Source: Eubacteriales bacterium (GTDB lineage: Bacteria; Bacillota; Clostridia; Lachnospirales; Lachnospiraceae). From it: DNA of 64,000 bases. A model generated the notes under the pieces. The model made no database searches and was not told the DNA's origin. It worked only from the letters and a program-made list of their open reading frames with translations. Location: assembly GCA_030526005.1 (NCBI GenBank), contig JAUNDP010000003.1, positions 62,001-126,000 on the forward strand, written 5' to 3'. Positions 43,378 to 51,681 of the stretch are shown piece by piece; positions within the stretch are counted from its first letter, which is position 1, and each line of letters begins with the position of its first letter. The translations under genes and the position numbers were made by a program.

Positions 43378-44274
43378 TTATTTTTCAATACTCTCCAGCA
43401 AGCCGAAAATTCTGTCGAGGTCATCATTGGAATAATATTCAATTTCAATTTTTCCTTTATTATTCTTCTGATGTCTGATCACAACCTTTGTGCCCAGAAT
43501 TTCTTTCAGCTTTTCTCCTATCTCGCGACAGAACAGATCCTCTCTCTCTTCTTTCTTCTGCTGTTCTTTTTTTCCTTCCTGCATTTTCTGAACCAGCCGC
43601 TCTACTTCTCGAACACTCAGTTTCTCGTCAAAAATTCGATGCGCGAAGCTGATCTGTTCTTCTGGGTCTTCTATGCTGATTAAAGCACGGGCATGGCCTG
43701 TGGAAATCATATCGTCTATCACCATCTGCTGTACTCTCTCGTCCAGTTTCAACAAACGCATGGCATTTGTGACAGCTGTTCGGCTCTTTGCCACTTTCTC
43801 TGCAATTTCATCCTGTTTCAGATGAAACTCTTCCATCAGTCTGCGGTAAGCGTGCGCTTCTTCAATCGGATTTAAATTTTCTCTCTGAATATTTTCGACC
43901 AGCGCGATTTCTACACTCTCCAGCTCTGAAAATGTTCTGATTATGACAGGGACTTGCTTTAATCCTGCCATTTTAGCCGCTCTCCATCTTCTCTCACCAG
44001 CTATAATTTCATAATACTCTTCTTTTTTCTGTACAATGATTGGCTGTATCAGTCCAAAATTTTTTATGGACTCTGCCAGTTCCAACAGGGCATCCTCATT
44101 AAAATTTTTTCTGGGCTGTTCTCTGTTCGGCTCAATCTCTGTAACTTTTAATATGGTCTCTGCATTTTTTGCTTCTTTTATATTTACGTTTTTTCTCTCT
44201 GCCGTCTTTTCTTTTTTTGTCATAGGAATCAGAGAATCTAATCCTTTCCCAAGTCCTGTTTTTCTCACTGCCAT
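43378..44274 (-). CDS. parB: Chromosome partitioning protein ParB (Spo0J)
   Basis: A 298-residue CTPase clamp that loads at parS. The N-terminal CTP-binding region contains EIEPNREQPRKNFNEDALLELAESI near 45-70 and AGERRWRAAKMAGLKQVPVIIRT near 91-113 (GERR motif), with LVENIQRENLNPIEEAHAYR. The helix-turn-helix DEIAEKVAKSRTAVTNAMRLLKL is near 154-176, and a basic C-terminal dimer domain (KVVIRHQKNNKGKIEIEYYSNDDL) ends the protein. Its start overlaps the parA stop. Two exact parS sequences lie 0.8 and 3.0 kb upstream. It will recruit SMC and help segregate the origin, with ParA. Confidence 0.95.
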   Translation of the reverse strand: MAVRKTGLGKGLDSLIPMTKKEKTAERKNVNIKEAKNAETILKVTEIEPNREQPRKNFNEDALLELAESIKNFGLIQPIIVQKKEEYYEIIAGERRWRAAKMAGLKQVPVIIRTFSELESVEIALVENIQRENLNPIEEAHAYRRLMEEFHLKQDEIAEKVAKSRTAVTNAMRLLKLDERVQQMVIDDMISTGHARALISIEDPEEQISFAHRIFDEKLSVREVERLVQKMQEGKKEQQKKEEREDLFCREIGEKLKEILGTKVVIRHQKNNKGKIEIEYYSNDDLDRIFGLLESIEK

Positions 44275-45041
44275 TATTTTTCACCTCTGGACATTACTTC
44301 TCTCGCCAACATTCGATAGCTCTCTGCTCCTGTCGATTTCCCATCATATAAAAGTACCGGCATTCCATAGCTTGGCGCCTCCGCTAAACGAACATTTCTT
44401 GGAATCACACTATTATAAATCTTCTGATCTAAATTATTTTTTACATTCTCGACTACCTGCTGTGAAAGATTTGTTCTGGCATCATACATTGTAAATACAA
44501 CACCCTCTATTTCCAGATCAGGATTTAATCTCTCTTTCACCAGATTGATGGTATACATCAGCTGACTCAAACCTTCTAAAGCATAATACTCACATTGCAG
44601 CGGAACAAGAACCGTATCTCCTGCGCACATTGCATTGATAGTCAGCATATTTAAGGACGGTGGACAATCAATCAGGATAAAATCATATTTTTCACGTACC
44701 GTATCCAATTCTTTTTTTAATATATATTCCTTTTCTTCTGCATCGATAAGCTCAATCTCAACTGCTGCCAAATTCATATTTGCCGGAATCACAGATAAAT
44801 TTTCACAGACGCTCTCATAAATACACTCCTCTGCCTTACACTGTCCCAGCAAAAGTTCATATACTGTATTTTCAACTTCATTCTTTTCAATGCCAAGTCC
44901 ACTTGTACAATTTCCCTGAGGGTCCATATCAACCATCAGCACTTTTTTTCCTGCCTCTGCCAGAGAAGCTGAAAGATTGATTGCAGTTGTGGTCTTTCCG
45001 ACACCGCCTTTTTGATTTGCAATTACAATGACTCTTTTCAT
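44274..45041 (-). CDS. parA: Chromosome partitioning ATPase ParA (Soj)
   Basis: A 255-residue deviant-Walker ATPase: IANQKGGVGKTTTAINLSASL at residues 7-27, walker A' DMDPQGNCTSGLG near 39, walker B ILIDCPPSLNMLTINAM near 122, and the C-terminal ARTNLSQQVVENV segment. It dimerises on DNA with ATP and drives ParB-parS separation; Soj homologues also control DnaA. AAAGGGGAGAACAG precedes the ATG. It is the first gene of parA-parB-DUF4446. A parS site lies 60 nt upstream of its start, so ParB loading may affect its promoter. Confidence 0.96.
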   Translation of the reverse strand: MKRVIVIANQKGGVGKTTTAINLSASLAEAGKKVLMVDMDPQGNCTSGLGIEKNEVENTVYELLLGQCKAEECIYESVCENLSVIPANMNLAAVEIELIDAEEKEYILKKELDTVREKYDFILIDCPPSLNMLTINAMCAGDTVLVPLQCEYYALEGLSQLMYTINLVKERLNPDLEIEGVVFTMYDARTNLSQQVVENVKNNLDQKIYNSVIPRNVRLAEAPSYGMPVLLYDGKSTGAESYRMLAREVMSRGEK

Positions 45042-45101
45042 TCTGTTCTCCCCTTTCTTATGTTTTTTTTATTATATCACCCTTCCTTTTAATATGCCAT
45101 A

Positions 45102-45117
45102 TGTTTCACGTGAAACA
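45102..45117. other. parS: parS site 1
   Basis: TGTTTCACGTGAAACA, an exact 16-bp match to the universal parS consensus, just upstream of parA. It is flanked by A/T runs and is not part of a longer palindrome. Confidence 0.97.
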
Positions 45118-45186
45118 TTTTTCTGTTGCTGTTGAAAACTTCTTGAAAAGGAAGGATAAAAAAACAGCTGCTATAAGGCATGGCAA

Positions 45187-45358
45187 AAATAAAGTGACGA
45201 TTACAAGACTTCCATAAGGAGGTTTGTGCTAATTTCCGTCACCGAGCAAATTGTTTGGGCCGAAGGCGGGTTTTCACGAATGGCGGATAACAGGTGCACA
45301 AACCAAGCAAAAAACGCTGCTTGCCACAAGTCCTGTCATGCCGTGGACAGCGTAAAAA
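45187..45358 (-). ncRNA. Unassigned structured RNA candidate, about 170 nt (6S-like layout)
   Basis: On the minus strand a promoter (TTGGCA at 45389-45394, 17-nt spacer, TTTATA at 45366-45371) precedes a compact GC-richer segment with nested pairing. TGAC pairs with GTCA and AGGACTT with AAGTCTT as an outer stem; then an asymmetric internal loop has its own CAAGCA/TGCTTG hairpin. A 9-bp stem GGTTTGTGC/GCACAAACC encloses an irregular arm with TCCG/CGGA and a CGCC-TTCG-GGC-like tip. The outer stem is followed by TTTATTTTTG, a good termination signal. No open frame of interest exists on either strand. The layout (closing stem, large bulge, long apical arm) resembles 6S RNA, but the sequence alone does not prove it; other RNA families remain possible. 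Confidence 0.5.
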
Positions 45359-45365
45359 GAGCCTA

Positions 45366-45394
45366 TATAAAATCAGATCGTGAGGCGCTGCCAA
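45366..45394 (-). promoter_or_regulatory. Promoter of the structured RNA candidate
   Basis: TTGGCA, 17 nt, TTTATA (overlapping TATATA) on the minus strand, in the gap after the coiled-coil gene. The rest of 45042-45407 holds parS site 1 and the RNA. Confidence 0.5.
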
Positions 45395-45407
45395 AAAGCA
45401 GAAAAGT

Positions 45408-45875
45408 TCACATAAAAGATTTCAAATATTTTTTTACCTGTTTTAATTCTGACTTACAAGTATTTCGATCATTGTACATTAAATTCAGACATTCATCCAA
45501 TTTTCCTACAATCTCCCCTACTTTGTCTTTGGAAAGACTAATCTTCTCATCCGTCTCAATATCCGTGATCTCACGTTCCATCTGTTCAATTTTTTTCATC
45601 ATTCTTTCTTTTTCTTTGATCTGTCTTTTGATCTCCTGTTTTTTTAGAATGATATTTTTTAAGTCTTCCTCCATATCAAAAATTTTCACATTTGCCATCC
45701 GCTCAAAGCTTCTCGGTGAAAATAAATCATATTCCATTTTCATCTCTTCTTTTGTTTTAGTGATTTCCAGTTTTACTTCTTTTTCTTGCTCGGACAGCTG
45801 GGAATATTTTTTTTCTAATTCGCTTTTTCTCTGAAGATTTTTAACTTTTCTCTCTTCTATATATTCTTTTATCAT
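45408..45875 (-). CDS. Small coiled-coil protein of unknown function
   Basis: A 155-residue, strongly charged protein that is almost entirely helical, with heptad-like spacing (IKEYIEERKVKNLQRKSELEKKYSQLSEQEKEVKLEITKTKEEM and KKQEIKRQIKEKERMMKKIEQMEREITDIE). No membrane helix, signal peptide or catalytic motif is seen. The central PRSFERMANVKIFDMEEDL is the only non-repetitive part, followed near the end by NLMYNDRNTCKSELKQVKKY. I do not recognise a family. It lies upstream of the structured RNA and parA on the same strand, so an association with chromosome organisation is possible but only by position. The ribosome site (GAGATGGTGA) is weak. Confidence 0.65.
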   Translation of the reverse strand: MIKEYIEERKVKNLQRKSELEKKYSQLSEQEKEVKLEITKTKEEMKMEYDLFSPRSFERMANVKIFDMEEDLKNIILKKQEIKRQIKEKERMMKKIEQMEREITDIETDEKISLSKDKVGEIVGKLDECLNLMYNDRNTCKSELKQVKKYLKSFM

Positions 45876-46262
45876 CGTTCACCATCTCATTTTTCTATGT
45901 CCATTTTTTATTTTCACTATCTTCTCTTGCCGAAAATAAGTCTTTATTTTCTATAGCTGATTTTATAATTTATGATATCATTAGCCGTTCCACTGCTTTT
46001 TTGTTTTGCTTTTCTATCTTTGATTTTATCATCCCATCTTCCGTGTGCTCGTCTTATCTCAAGAGTTCATTCCAAATTCTATTTTCGCTCTTAAAAGAAA
46101 TTTCATTTTCCAATACCATATCCATTTTGGGAGAAAGGAGTGTTTCTCCGAAAGAAGATGTTGTCAGCCCCACTAAGATGTTTTATAATAGATTTATATA
46201 TCAAATGCTGCACTGCCAATTCTCTGAGCAGAACTTGTCAATGTTTAGAAAGGAGAACTATC

Positions 46263-47210
46263 ATGAAACATAAAATCAAAAATTCCGTCATTGTGACATC
46301 GACCGCACTGTTTTTTACTCATCTGATGAATAAATTTTTGTCTGCGACTGCCGTTACCAAAAATTTACTGAAATCACACATGGGACACCGTTTCTCCTGG
46401 CGATTTGGAGATGTTTTTTACTCCAAAACCGGTTCCGGCTCACCGCTTCTCTTAATTCATGATCTGGACCCTGCCTCTTCTTCATATGAATGGAATGAAC
46501 TAATCCAAAAGCTTTCAAAGAAGCATACGGTTTATGCGATTGATCTTCTGGGATGCGGCCGTTCCGACAAACCAAGTATGACATATACCAATTATCTGTA
46601 TGTACAGTTGATATCGGATTTTATTCAGCAGGTTATTGGATCAGAGACAAATGTCGCTGTTACTGGTTTATCTTCTTCTTTTCTGATTATGGCTTGCTAT
46701 AGTAATCCTTCTCTGTTTGACAAGATTATTATAATAAATCCTGAGAGTATTGCAAGCTTAAACATAATTCCTACAAAGAAGTCAAAAATTGCCAAATTTA
46801 TTTTAGAACTTCCTATTATAGGAAATACCGTTTATCATATTTTGACGAGCAAAAAGAAGATCGAATATGCTTTTACAGAAGAATATTTATTTAACCCGTT
46901 CCATCTTCAGACAAAATGTCTGGATATCTATTATGAATCTGCACATCTGGGACAGAGTAATGGAAAATTTTTACTTTCCAGCAAAAAAGGGTTATTCTTA
47001 AATGTTAATATCTGCAAAGCGCTGCACGAAATCAATAACAGCATCTTTATCCTCTACGGCGATCATGTCAGCAATGCTTCCTCTATCGCAGAGCAATATG
47101 TGAAACTCAATCCTGCCATCGAGGTTGTCTCCATTGCAAATACAAAACAGCTTCCGCAGATCGAGGCGCCGGATCAGGTTCTGGAATATATCCATCTTTT
47201 CCTGTCCTGA
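46263..47210 (+). CDS. Alpha/beta-hydrolase-fold protein lacking the catalytic histidine
   Basis: A 315-residue protein starting MKHKIKNSVIVTSTALFFTHLMNKFLS, an N-terminal hydrophobic segment that may anchor it in the membrane. The hydrolase core follows: oxyanion region SPLLLIHDLDPASSSYEWNEL, VYAIDLLGCGRSDKP near 98-112, a nucleophile elbow VTGLSSSFLIM (G-x-S-x-S instead of G-x-S-x-G), and the acid position in ILYGDHVSN near 265. Where active enzymes have G-H-x-P-x-x-E, this one reads TKQLPQIEAP, so the catalytic His is replaced by Gln. It is thus probably inactive or unusual. AAAGGAG precedes the ATG at 46263; the frame extends upstream from a GTG without proper spacing. It runs against the fork and ends 31 nt before the parS palindrome. 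The 45876-46262 gap shows no other gene. Confidence 0.75.
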   Translation: MKHKIKNSVIVTSTALFFTHLMNKFLSATAVTKNLLKSHMGHRFSWRFGDVFYSKTGSGSPLLLIHDLDPASSSYEWNELIQKLSKKHTVYAIDLLGCGRSDKPSMTYTNYLYVQLISDFIQQVIGSETNVAVTGLSSSFLIMACYSNPSLFDKIIIINPESIASLNIIPTKKSKIAKFILELPIIGNTVYHILTSKKKIEYAFTEEYLFNPFHLQTKCLDIYYESAHLGQSNGKFLLSSKKGLFLNVNICKALHEINNSIFILYGDHVSNASSIAEQYVKLNPAIEVVSIANTKQLPQIEAPDQVLEYIHLFLS

Positions 47211-47241
47211 TTTGTGAAATCAGAGTATATCTTTTTATTCC

Positions 47242-47293
47242 AAGAAGGAGCTGAAGAAATGTTTCACGTGAAACATTTCTTCAGCTCCTTCTT
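47242..47293. other. parS: parS site 2 inside a 52-bp perfect palindrome
   Basis: The exact parS TGTTTCACGTGAAACA lies at 47260-47275, centred on the symmetry axis between 47267 and 47268. The inverted symmetry continues without mismatch to 26 nt per arm (outer part AAGAAGGAGCTGAAG). The plus strand then reads CTTTTTGG. In RNA this would be a 24-bp hairpin with a tiny loop followed by U, so it should also terminate transcription of the alpha/beta-hydrolase gene. It is one site used for two purposes. Confidence 0.93.
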
Positions 47294-47431
47294 CTTTTTG
47301 GATCTTTTCTGAATCTTACTTTATCTTTTTTCTATTCTCACTTCATTTTTTGAGCCGGCGATATGTGGTCTTTCCATTACACTTTATACGCATGGATCCT
47401 CACTCCATCGAATCCGCCTTTTATTTCATAT

Positions 47432-48148
47432 TTATCGAATTGGCTCTTTGGAAGGCAATCCTGCTTTTCTCGGATATTTTCCCGGCGTCTTTTTTATCTT
47501 CTGAATGACTAAAAGCGTTCGGTCAATATCCGTGTCCGGAAGCTGAAATTCTACTATTTTCTCCAGATTTCCTCCCAATACCGTCACCGCTTTTTTTGCT
47601 TCGTTTACTTCTTCTTCTACATTTGATGCTTTATATGACACAAAAGCTCCCTGCTGTTTCACATATGGAAGGCAATACTCAGAAAGAGAAGCTAGATTTG
47701 CGACTGCTCTCGATACCACTAAATCAAATTTTTCTCGATATTCTTCTTTTCTGGCAAAATCTTCTGCTCTGCCGTGAATGGCGCTTATTCTTTCTAATCC
47801 AAGCTGCCCGATCACTTCATTTAAAAATTTGATTCTTTTGTTCAAGGAATCCAGCAGAACAATATCCCATTCAGGGAACATAATTTTTAGAGGAATTCCC
47901 GGAAATCCTGCTCCTGTTCCAAGATCCAGCACACGAAGCGCATCCTTCTTCTCTATCGCTTTTACGATACTCAGACTATCTAAAAAGTGCTTTCTCATCA
48001 CCTCATCAAACTCTGTGATACCAGTCAGATTCATCACTTTATTCCACTCAACCAGCAATTCATAATACTTCATGAACTGTTCTTCCTGTTTTTCAGAAAT
48101 GGAAAGATTCAGAAGCTGACATCCTTTCTCTAAAATTTCACTTTTCAT
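47432..48148 (-). CDS. rsmG: 16S rRNA m7G527 methyltransferase
   Basis: A 238-residue RsmG (GidB): SAM-binding LDLGTGAGFPGIPLKIMFPE near residues 73-92, LLDSLNKRIKFLNEVI near 98-113, GRAEDFARKEEYREKFDLVVSRAVANLASLSEYCLPYVK near 125-163, and a C-terminal LLVIQKIKKTPGKYPRKAG, which matches the family end. It methylates G527 of 16S rRNA in the decoding region; loss gives low-level streptomycin resistance in other bacteria. It lies 21 nt downstream of mnmG on the same strand, the usual gidA-gidB pairing. The AT-rich stretch between it and the parS palindrome (47294-47431) holds nothing recognised. Confidence 0.96.
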   Translation of the reverse strand: MKSEILEKGCQLLNLSISEKQEEQFMKYYELLVEWNKVMNLTGITEFDEVMRKHFLDSLSIVKAIEKKDALRVLDLGTGAGFPGIPLKIMFPEWDIVLLDSLNKRIKFLNEVIGQLGLERISAIHGRAEDFARKEEYREKFDLVVSRAVANLASLSEYCLPYVKQQGAFVSYKASNVEEEVNEAKKAVTVLGGNLEKIVEFQLPDTDIDRTLLVIQKIKKTPGKYPRKAGLPSKEPIR

Positions 48149-48169
48149 ATTTTCTTTTCCTTTTCTCTG

Positions 48170-50065
48170 TTATTTCTCAATTTTTCTATTATTTCTCATC
48201 TGCTCCAGATAGACAAGCAGAACGGAAATATCAGCCGGTGAAACTCCGGATATTCTGGAAGCCTGTCCAATCGAAAGAGGCTGGAACATTTTTAATTTCT
48301 GTCTCGCTTCTATTCTCAGACTTCCGACATCATCATAATTTAAATCCTTCGGAATCTTCTTTTCCTCCAGTTTTTTAAACTGTTCCACCTGTTTCATCTG
48401 TCTTTTTATATATCCTTCATATTTAATGTTGATATTGACCTGCTCACCGACACCGTTCATTAATGCCGGACGATCTTTGTCAATCTCTTCCAGAATCTCA
48501 TAGGAAAGCTCCGGTCTTCGGATTAGTTCTCCCAATGTACTTCCTGATTTCAGAGGTGTACTGTTGTGCTCCTCTAAAAATTTCTGGATCTCTTCTGTTG
48601 CTCCAACCGTCGTCTTTTCCACACGTTGTGTTTCTTCCTGAATCTGACGCATCTTTTCCTGAAGTTTCTCATATCTTTCTTCTGGAATCAGACCTGCGCG
48701 ATATCCTTTTTCAGTCAGACGAATATCTGCATTGTCCTGACGAAGTAAAAGACGATATTCCGCTCTCGATGTCATCATTCTATAAGGTTCCTTATTATCT
48801 TTTGTGACCAAATCATCAATCAGAACTCCTATGTAGGATTCTGATCTGTCCAAGATTAATTTTTCTTTTCCCTGAATGGAAAGAGCAGCATTCAATCCTG
48901 CAACAAGTCCCTGGGCTGCCGCTTCTTCATATCCAGAACTTCCATTGAACTGACCTCCGCTGAATAATCCGTGAATATTCTTAAATTCCAGTGAAGCATC
49001 CAGCTGTCTCGGATTGATGCAGTCGTATTCAATCGCATACGCATTTCTCACGATTTTCGCGTGTTCCAATCCAGGTACCGTGTGATACATTTCATGCTGC
49101 ACATCTTCCGGCAGAGAACTGGACATACCGCCTACATACATTTCATTTGTATACAATCCTTCCGGCTCAAGAAAAATCTGATGTCTGTTCTTATCTGCAA
49201 ACTTTACAACTTTGTCCTCGATAGACGGGCAATATCTTGGACCTGTTCCTTCAATCATTCCGGAATACAGCGGAGAGCGATCCAGATTACTACGAATAAT
49301 CTCATGCGTCTTCTCATTCGTGTACGTCAGCCAGCAGGAAACCTGATCAATCTGTACGTCTTTTGGATCTGTTGTAAATGAGAACGGAACAATCTTTTCA
49401 TCCCCGAACTGTTCTTCCATCTTAGAAAAATCAACGGATCTTCTGTCAATTCGTGCCGGAGTTCCCGTTTTAAATCGGTACATTTCGATTCCGTTTGCTT
49501 TCAGAGAATCGGTCAGATGATTCGCTGCCTGAAGACCATTCGGTCCTGTATACACGCTGACATCACCGTGTATACAGCGTGCGTTCAAATACGTTCCTGT
49601 ACACAGTACGCACGCTTTGCAGTGATATACTGCTCCTGAATTTGTGCGGACTCCTGTTATTTTTCCTTCTTCCACTATAATTTCATTTACTTCTGCCTGC
49701 TTGATTGAGAGATGATCTGTATTTTCCAGAACCATTCTCATTCTCCTGCTGTATTCTGCCTTGTCTGCCTGTGCTCTCAGAGAATGAACAGCAGGTCCTT
49801 TTGATTTATTTAACATCTTGGACTGAATAAATGTTTTATCAATATTTTTGCCCATCTCTCCTCCGAGAGCATCAATTTCTCTGACCAGATGTCCTTTTGA
49901 ACTTCCTCCAATGTTTGGATTGCAAGGCATCAAGGCAATACTCTCCACACTGACGGTAAAGATCACAGTCTCCATTCCAAGCCTTGCACTTGCCAGCGCT
50001 GCCTCGCATCCTGCATGACCGGCTCCTACAACTACTACATCTACAAATTCTTCTACGTTTCTCAT
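48170..50065 (-). CDS. mnmG: tRNA uridine-5-carboxymethylaminomethyl modification enzyme MnmG
   Basis: A 631-residue flavoprotein (GidA) that with MnmE modifies U34 of certain tRNAs. The start is set at ATG 50065 ([30 protein letters not shown]) because AAAAAGGAGAAAAAC lies upstream; an open frame extends 36 codons further with no ribosome site. FAD motif [12 protein letters not shown] is near residue 12, [22 protein letters not shown] near 47, [10 protein letters not shown] and [20 protein letters not shown] near 360-395, and the C-terminal helical [23 protein letters not shown] binds MnmE and tRNA. It lies upstream of rsmG. Confidence 0.97.
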   Translation of the reverse strand: MRNVEEFVDVVVVGAGHAGCEAALASARLGMETVIFTVSVESIALMPCNPNIGGSSKGHLVREIDALGGEMGKNIDKTFIQSKMLNKSKGPAVHSLRAQADKAEYSRRMRMVLENTDHLSIKQAEVNEIIVEEGKITGVRTNSGAVYHCKACVLCTGTYLNARCIHGDVSVYTGPNGLQAANHLTDSLKANGIEMYRFKTGTPARIDRRSVDFSKMEEQFGDEKIVPFSFTTDPKDVQIDQVSCWLTYTNEKTHEIIRSNLDRSPLYSGMIEGTGPRYCPSIEDKVVKFADKNRHQIFLEPEGLYTNEMYVGGMSSSLPEDVQHEMYHTVPGLEHAKIVRNAYAIEYDCINPRQLDASLEFKNIHGLFSGGQFNGSSGYEEAAAQGLVAGLNAALSIQGKEKLILDRSESYIGVLIDDLVTKDNKEPYRMMTSRAEYRLLLRQDNADIRLTEKGYRAGLIPEERYEKLQEKMRQIQEETQRVEKTTVGATEEIQKFLEEHNSTPLKSGSTLGELIRRPELSYEILEEIDKDRPALMNGVGEQVNINIKYEGYIKRQMKQVEQFKKLEEKKIPKDLNYDDVGSLRIEARQKLKMFQPLSIGQASRISGVSPADISVLLVYLEQMRNNRKIEK

Positions 50066-50126
50066 GTTTTTCTCCTTTTTATGCAGACAGTTTTCTCTAT
50101 TTTTTTGCTGTAAACAATCGTTTTTT

Positions 50127-51503
50127 CTATTTTCCCATACAGAATTTTCCAAAGATTTCATTGACAAGATCATCCTCTACAGATTCCCCTGTGATTCTTC
50201 CAAGCGCTTCATATGCACTCATCAAATCGATCGAATAAAAGTCTTCCGGCATCTCCATATCAATGCTGTTTCTAACCTGTTTCAAGCTCTCTTTTGCCTC
50301 TTCCAGCGCCTGTTTTTGCCGCACATTTGTGATATATACCTCATCATTAAATTCCAGATTTCCATGAAAAAACATCTCTTTTAAAGTCTGTTCCAACTGC
50401 TCCATTCCTGTCTTTTCTTTCGCTGAAATACTGATAACAGGATGGTCAATTTTCCCCTTTAACTGCTCCTCTGTTGTGACCATATTCAGGTCTGTTTTAT
50501 TCAAAAGTACAATCGCTTTTTTCCCTTTTATCATCTGGATAATTTCATTATCATTCTCGTCCAGTTCTGTTGAAGAATCGACAACATAGATCATCAAATC
50601 AGCGCTTTCTGCCTTCTCTTTTGCCTTCTCAACTCCGATTTTTTCCACGACATCCTCTGTGTCTCTGATGCCGGCTGTATCGATCACATTCAGGCTGATT
50701 CCTCCAAAGAAAATATGCTCTTCCAACGTATCACGAGTCGTCCCGGCGATATCAGTTACGATAGCTCTGTCCTCCCCAACCAGCACGTTCATCAGTGAAG
50801 ATTTTCCAGCATTTGGCTTTCCTACAATCACAGTATTGATGCCCTCTTTTACAATTCTTCCGTTATCAAAAGAGTCAATTAAAGCTCCTGTTTTTTCAAT
50901 CCATTTATTTGTTTTTTCTCCTAATTTTTCCGGATATCCTTCTAAACTGATATGCTCTGGATCATCTAAAGCAGACTCAATAAATGCAATCTGATATAAA
51001 ATTTCTTCTCTCAATTCTTTAATTGGTCTGAGCACTGATCCCTTCAGCTGACTGAGAGAACTCTGCAGAGCATACTGATTTTTTGCCTGAATAATATCCA
51101 TAACTGCCTCTGCCTGAGACAGATCCAGCCTGCCATTTAAGAATGCTCTCTTTGTAAATTCTCCTGGCTCTGCCGGTCTTGCTCCATATTTTATAACCGT
51201 CTCCAGCACTTTTTTCATTGCCAGAACTCCGCCGTGACAGTTCACTTCCACTGTGTCTTCCGCTGTAAAACTGCGCGGTCCTCTCATCAGCATCACGAGA
51301 ACTTCATCTATGATTTCATCCCCGTCTGCAATATATCCGTAATGAATCGTATGGGACGGCTGTTCCTGTAGCTTTTTCGTTCCTTTTTTGCTGCGGTAGA
51401 TACGGTCTGCCACATCAAAAGCTTCGGGACCGCTGATTCGTATAATTCCTATTCCTGAGTTCGACATTGCTGTTGAAATCGCTGCAATCGTATCTGTTCT
51501 CAT
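50127..51503 (-). CDS. mnmE: tRNA modification GTPase MnmE
   Basis: A 458-residue GTPase (TrmE), partner of MnmG. The N-terminal tetrahydrofolate-binding domain includes [13 protein letters not shown] and [25 protein letters not shown] near 70-95. The G domain has G1 [13 protein letters not shown] near 226, G2 AGTTRDT, G3 DTAGIRDT and G4 LLNKTD, and the C-terminal helix ends in the conserved CMGK. The start at 51503 ([15 protein letters not shown]) follows GGAGGAATTT; an ATG 5 codons earlier has no spacing for a ribosome site. It has its own promoter (51559-51587), downstream of the rpmH-jag operon terminator. mnmG follows 61 nt later. Confidence 0.97.
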   Translation of the reverse strand: MRTDTIAAISTAMSNSGIGIIRISGPEAFDVADRIYRSKKGTKKLQEQPSHTIHYGYIADGDEIIDEVLVMLMRGPRSFTAEDTVEVNCHGGVLAMKKVLETVIKYGARPAEPGEFTKRAFLNGRLDLSQAEAVMDIIQAKNQYALQSSLSQLKGSVLRPIKELREEILYQIAFIESALDDPEHISLEGYPEKLGEKTNKWIEKTGALIDSFDNGRIVKEGINTVIVGKPNAGKSSLMNVLVGEDRAIVTDIAGTTRDTLEEHIFFGGISLNVIDTAGIRDTEDVVEKIGVEKAKEKAESADLMIYVVDSSTELDENDNEIIQMIKGKKAIVLLNKTDLNMVTTEEQLKGKIDHPVISISAKEKTGMEQLEQTLKEMFFHGNLEFNDEVYITNVRQKQALEEAKESLKQVRNSIDMEMPEDFYSIDLMSAYEALGRITGESVEDDLVNEIFGKFCMGK

Positions 51504-51558
51504 AAATTCCTCCATCACTTTATCTGTTTTCTACATTATACTTTTATCTGTATTCTAT

Positions 51559-51587
51559 ATCATACTCTATTTTATCGCAGCTGAAAA
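51559..51587 (-). promoter_or_regulatory. mnmE promoter
   Basis: TTTTCA (51582-51587), 17-nt spacer, TATGAT (51559-51564) on the minus strand. It shares an identical 19-bp -10/spacer block with the serS promoter. Confidence 0.6.
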
Positions 51588-51599
51588 TTCTTTTTTATC

Positions 51600-51669
51600 G
51601 AAAAAAATGTTATCTCTGATCCAGCAAAATACAAATGTATTTTATCTGCTTTGACCAGAAATAACATTT
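51600..51669 (-). terminator. Terminator of the rpmH-rnpA-yidD-yidC-jag operon
   Basis: AAATGTTAT with TTCTGGTC pairs with GATCAGAG with ATAACATTT, with a second inner stem AAAATACA/TGTATTTT, followed on the minus strand by a run of T. It lies 12 nt past the jag stop. Confidence 0.88.
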
Positions 51670-51681
51670 TATTTCAAATTA

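Noticed and set aside
45187..45358. SRP RNA, tmRNA or RNase P RNA at this locus
   Set aside because: The diagnostic conserved segments of these RNAs (SRP GGAA-type loop context, tmRNA tRNA-like ends, RNase P GAGGAAAGTCC) were not found.
45226..45834. 202-codon plus-strand frame across the structured RNA and coiled-coil gene
   Set aside because: It overlaps both features on the opposite strand, is Ser/Ile/Phe-rich, and has no ribosome site with normal spacing.
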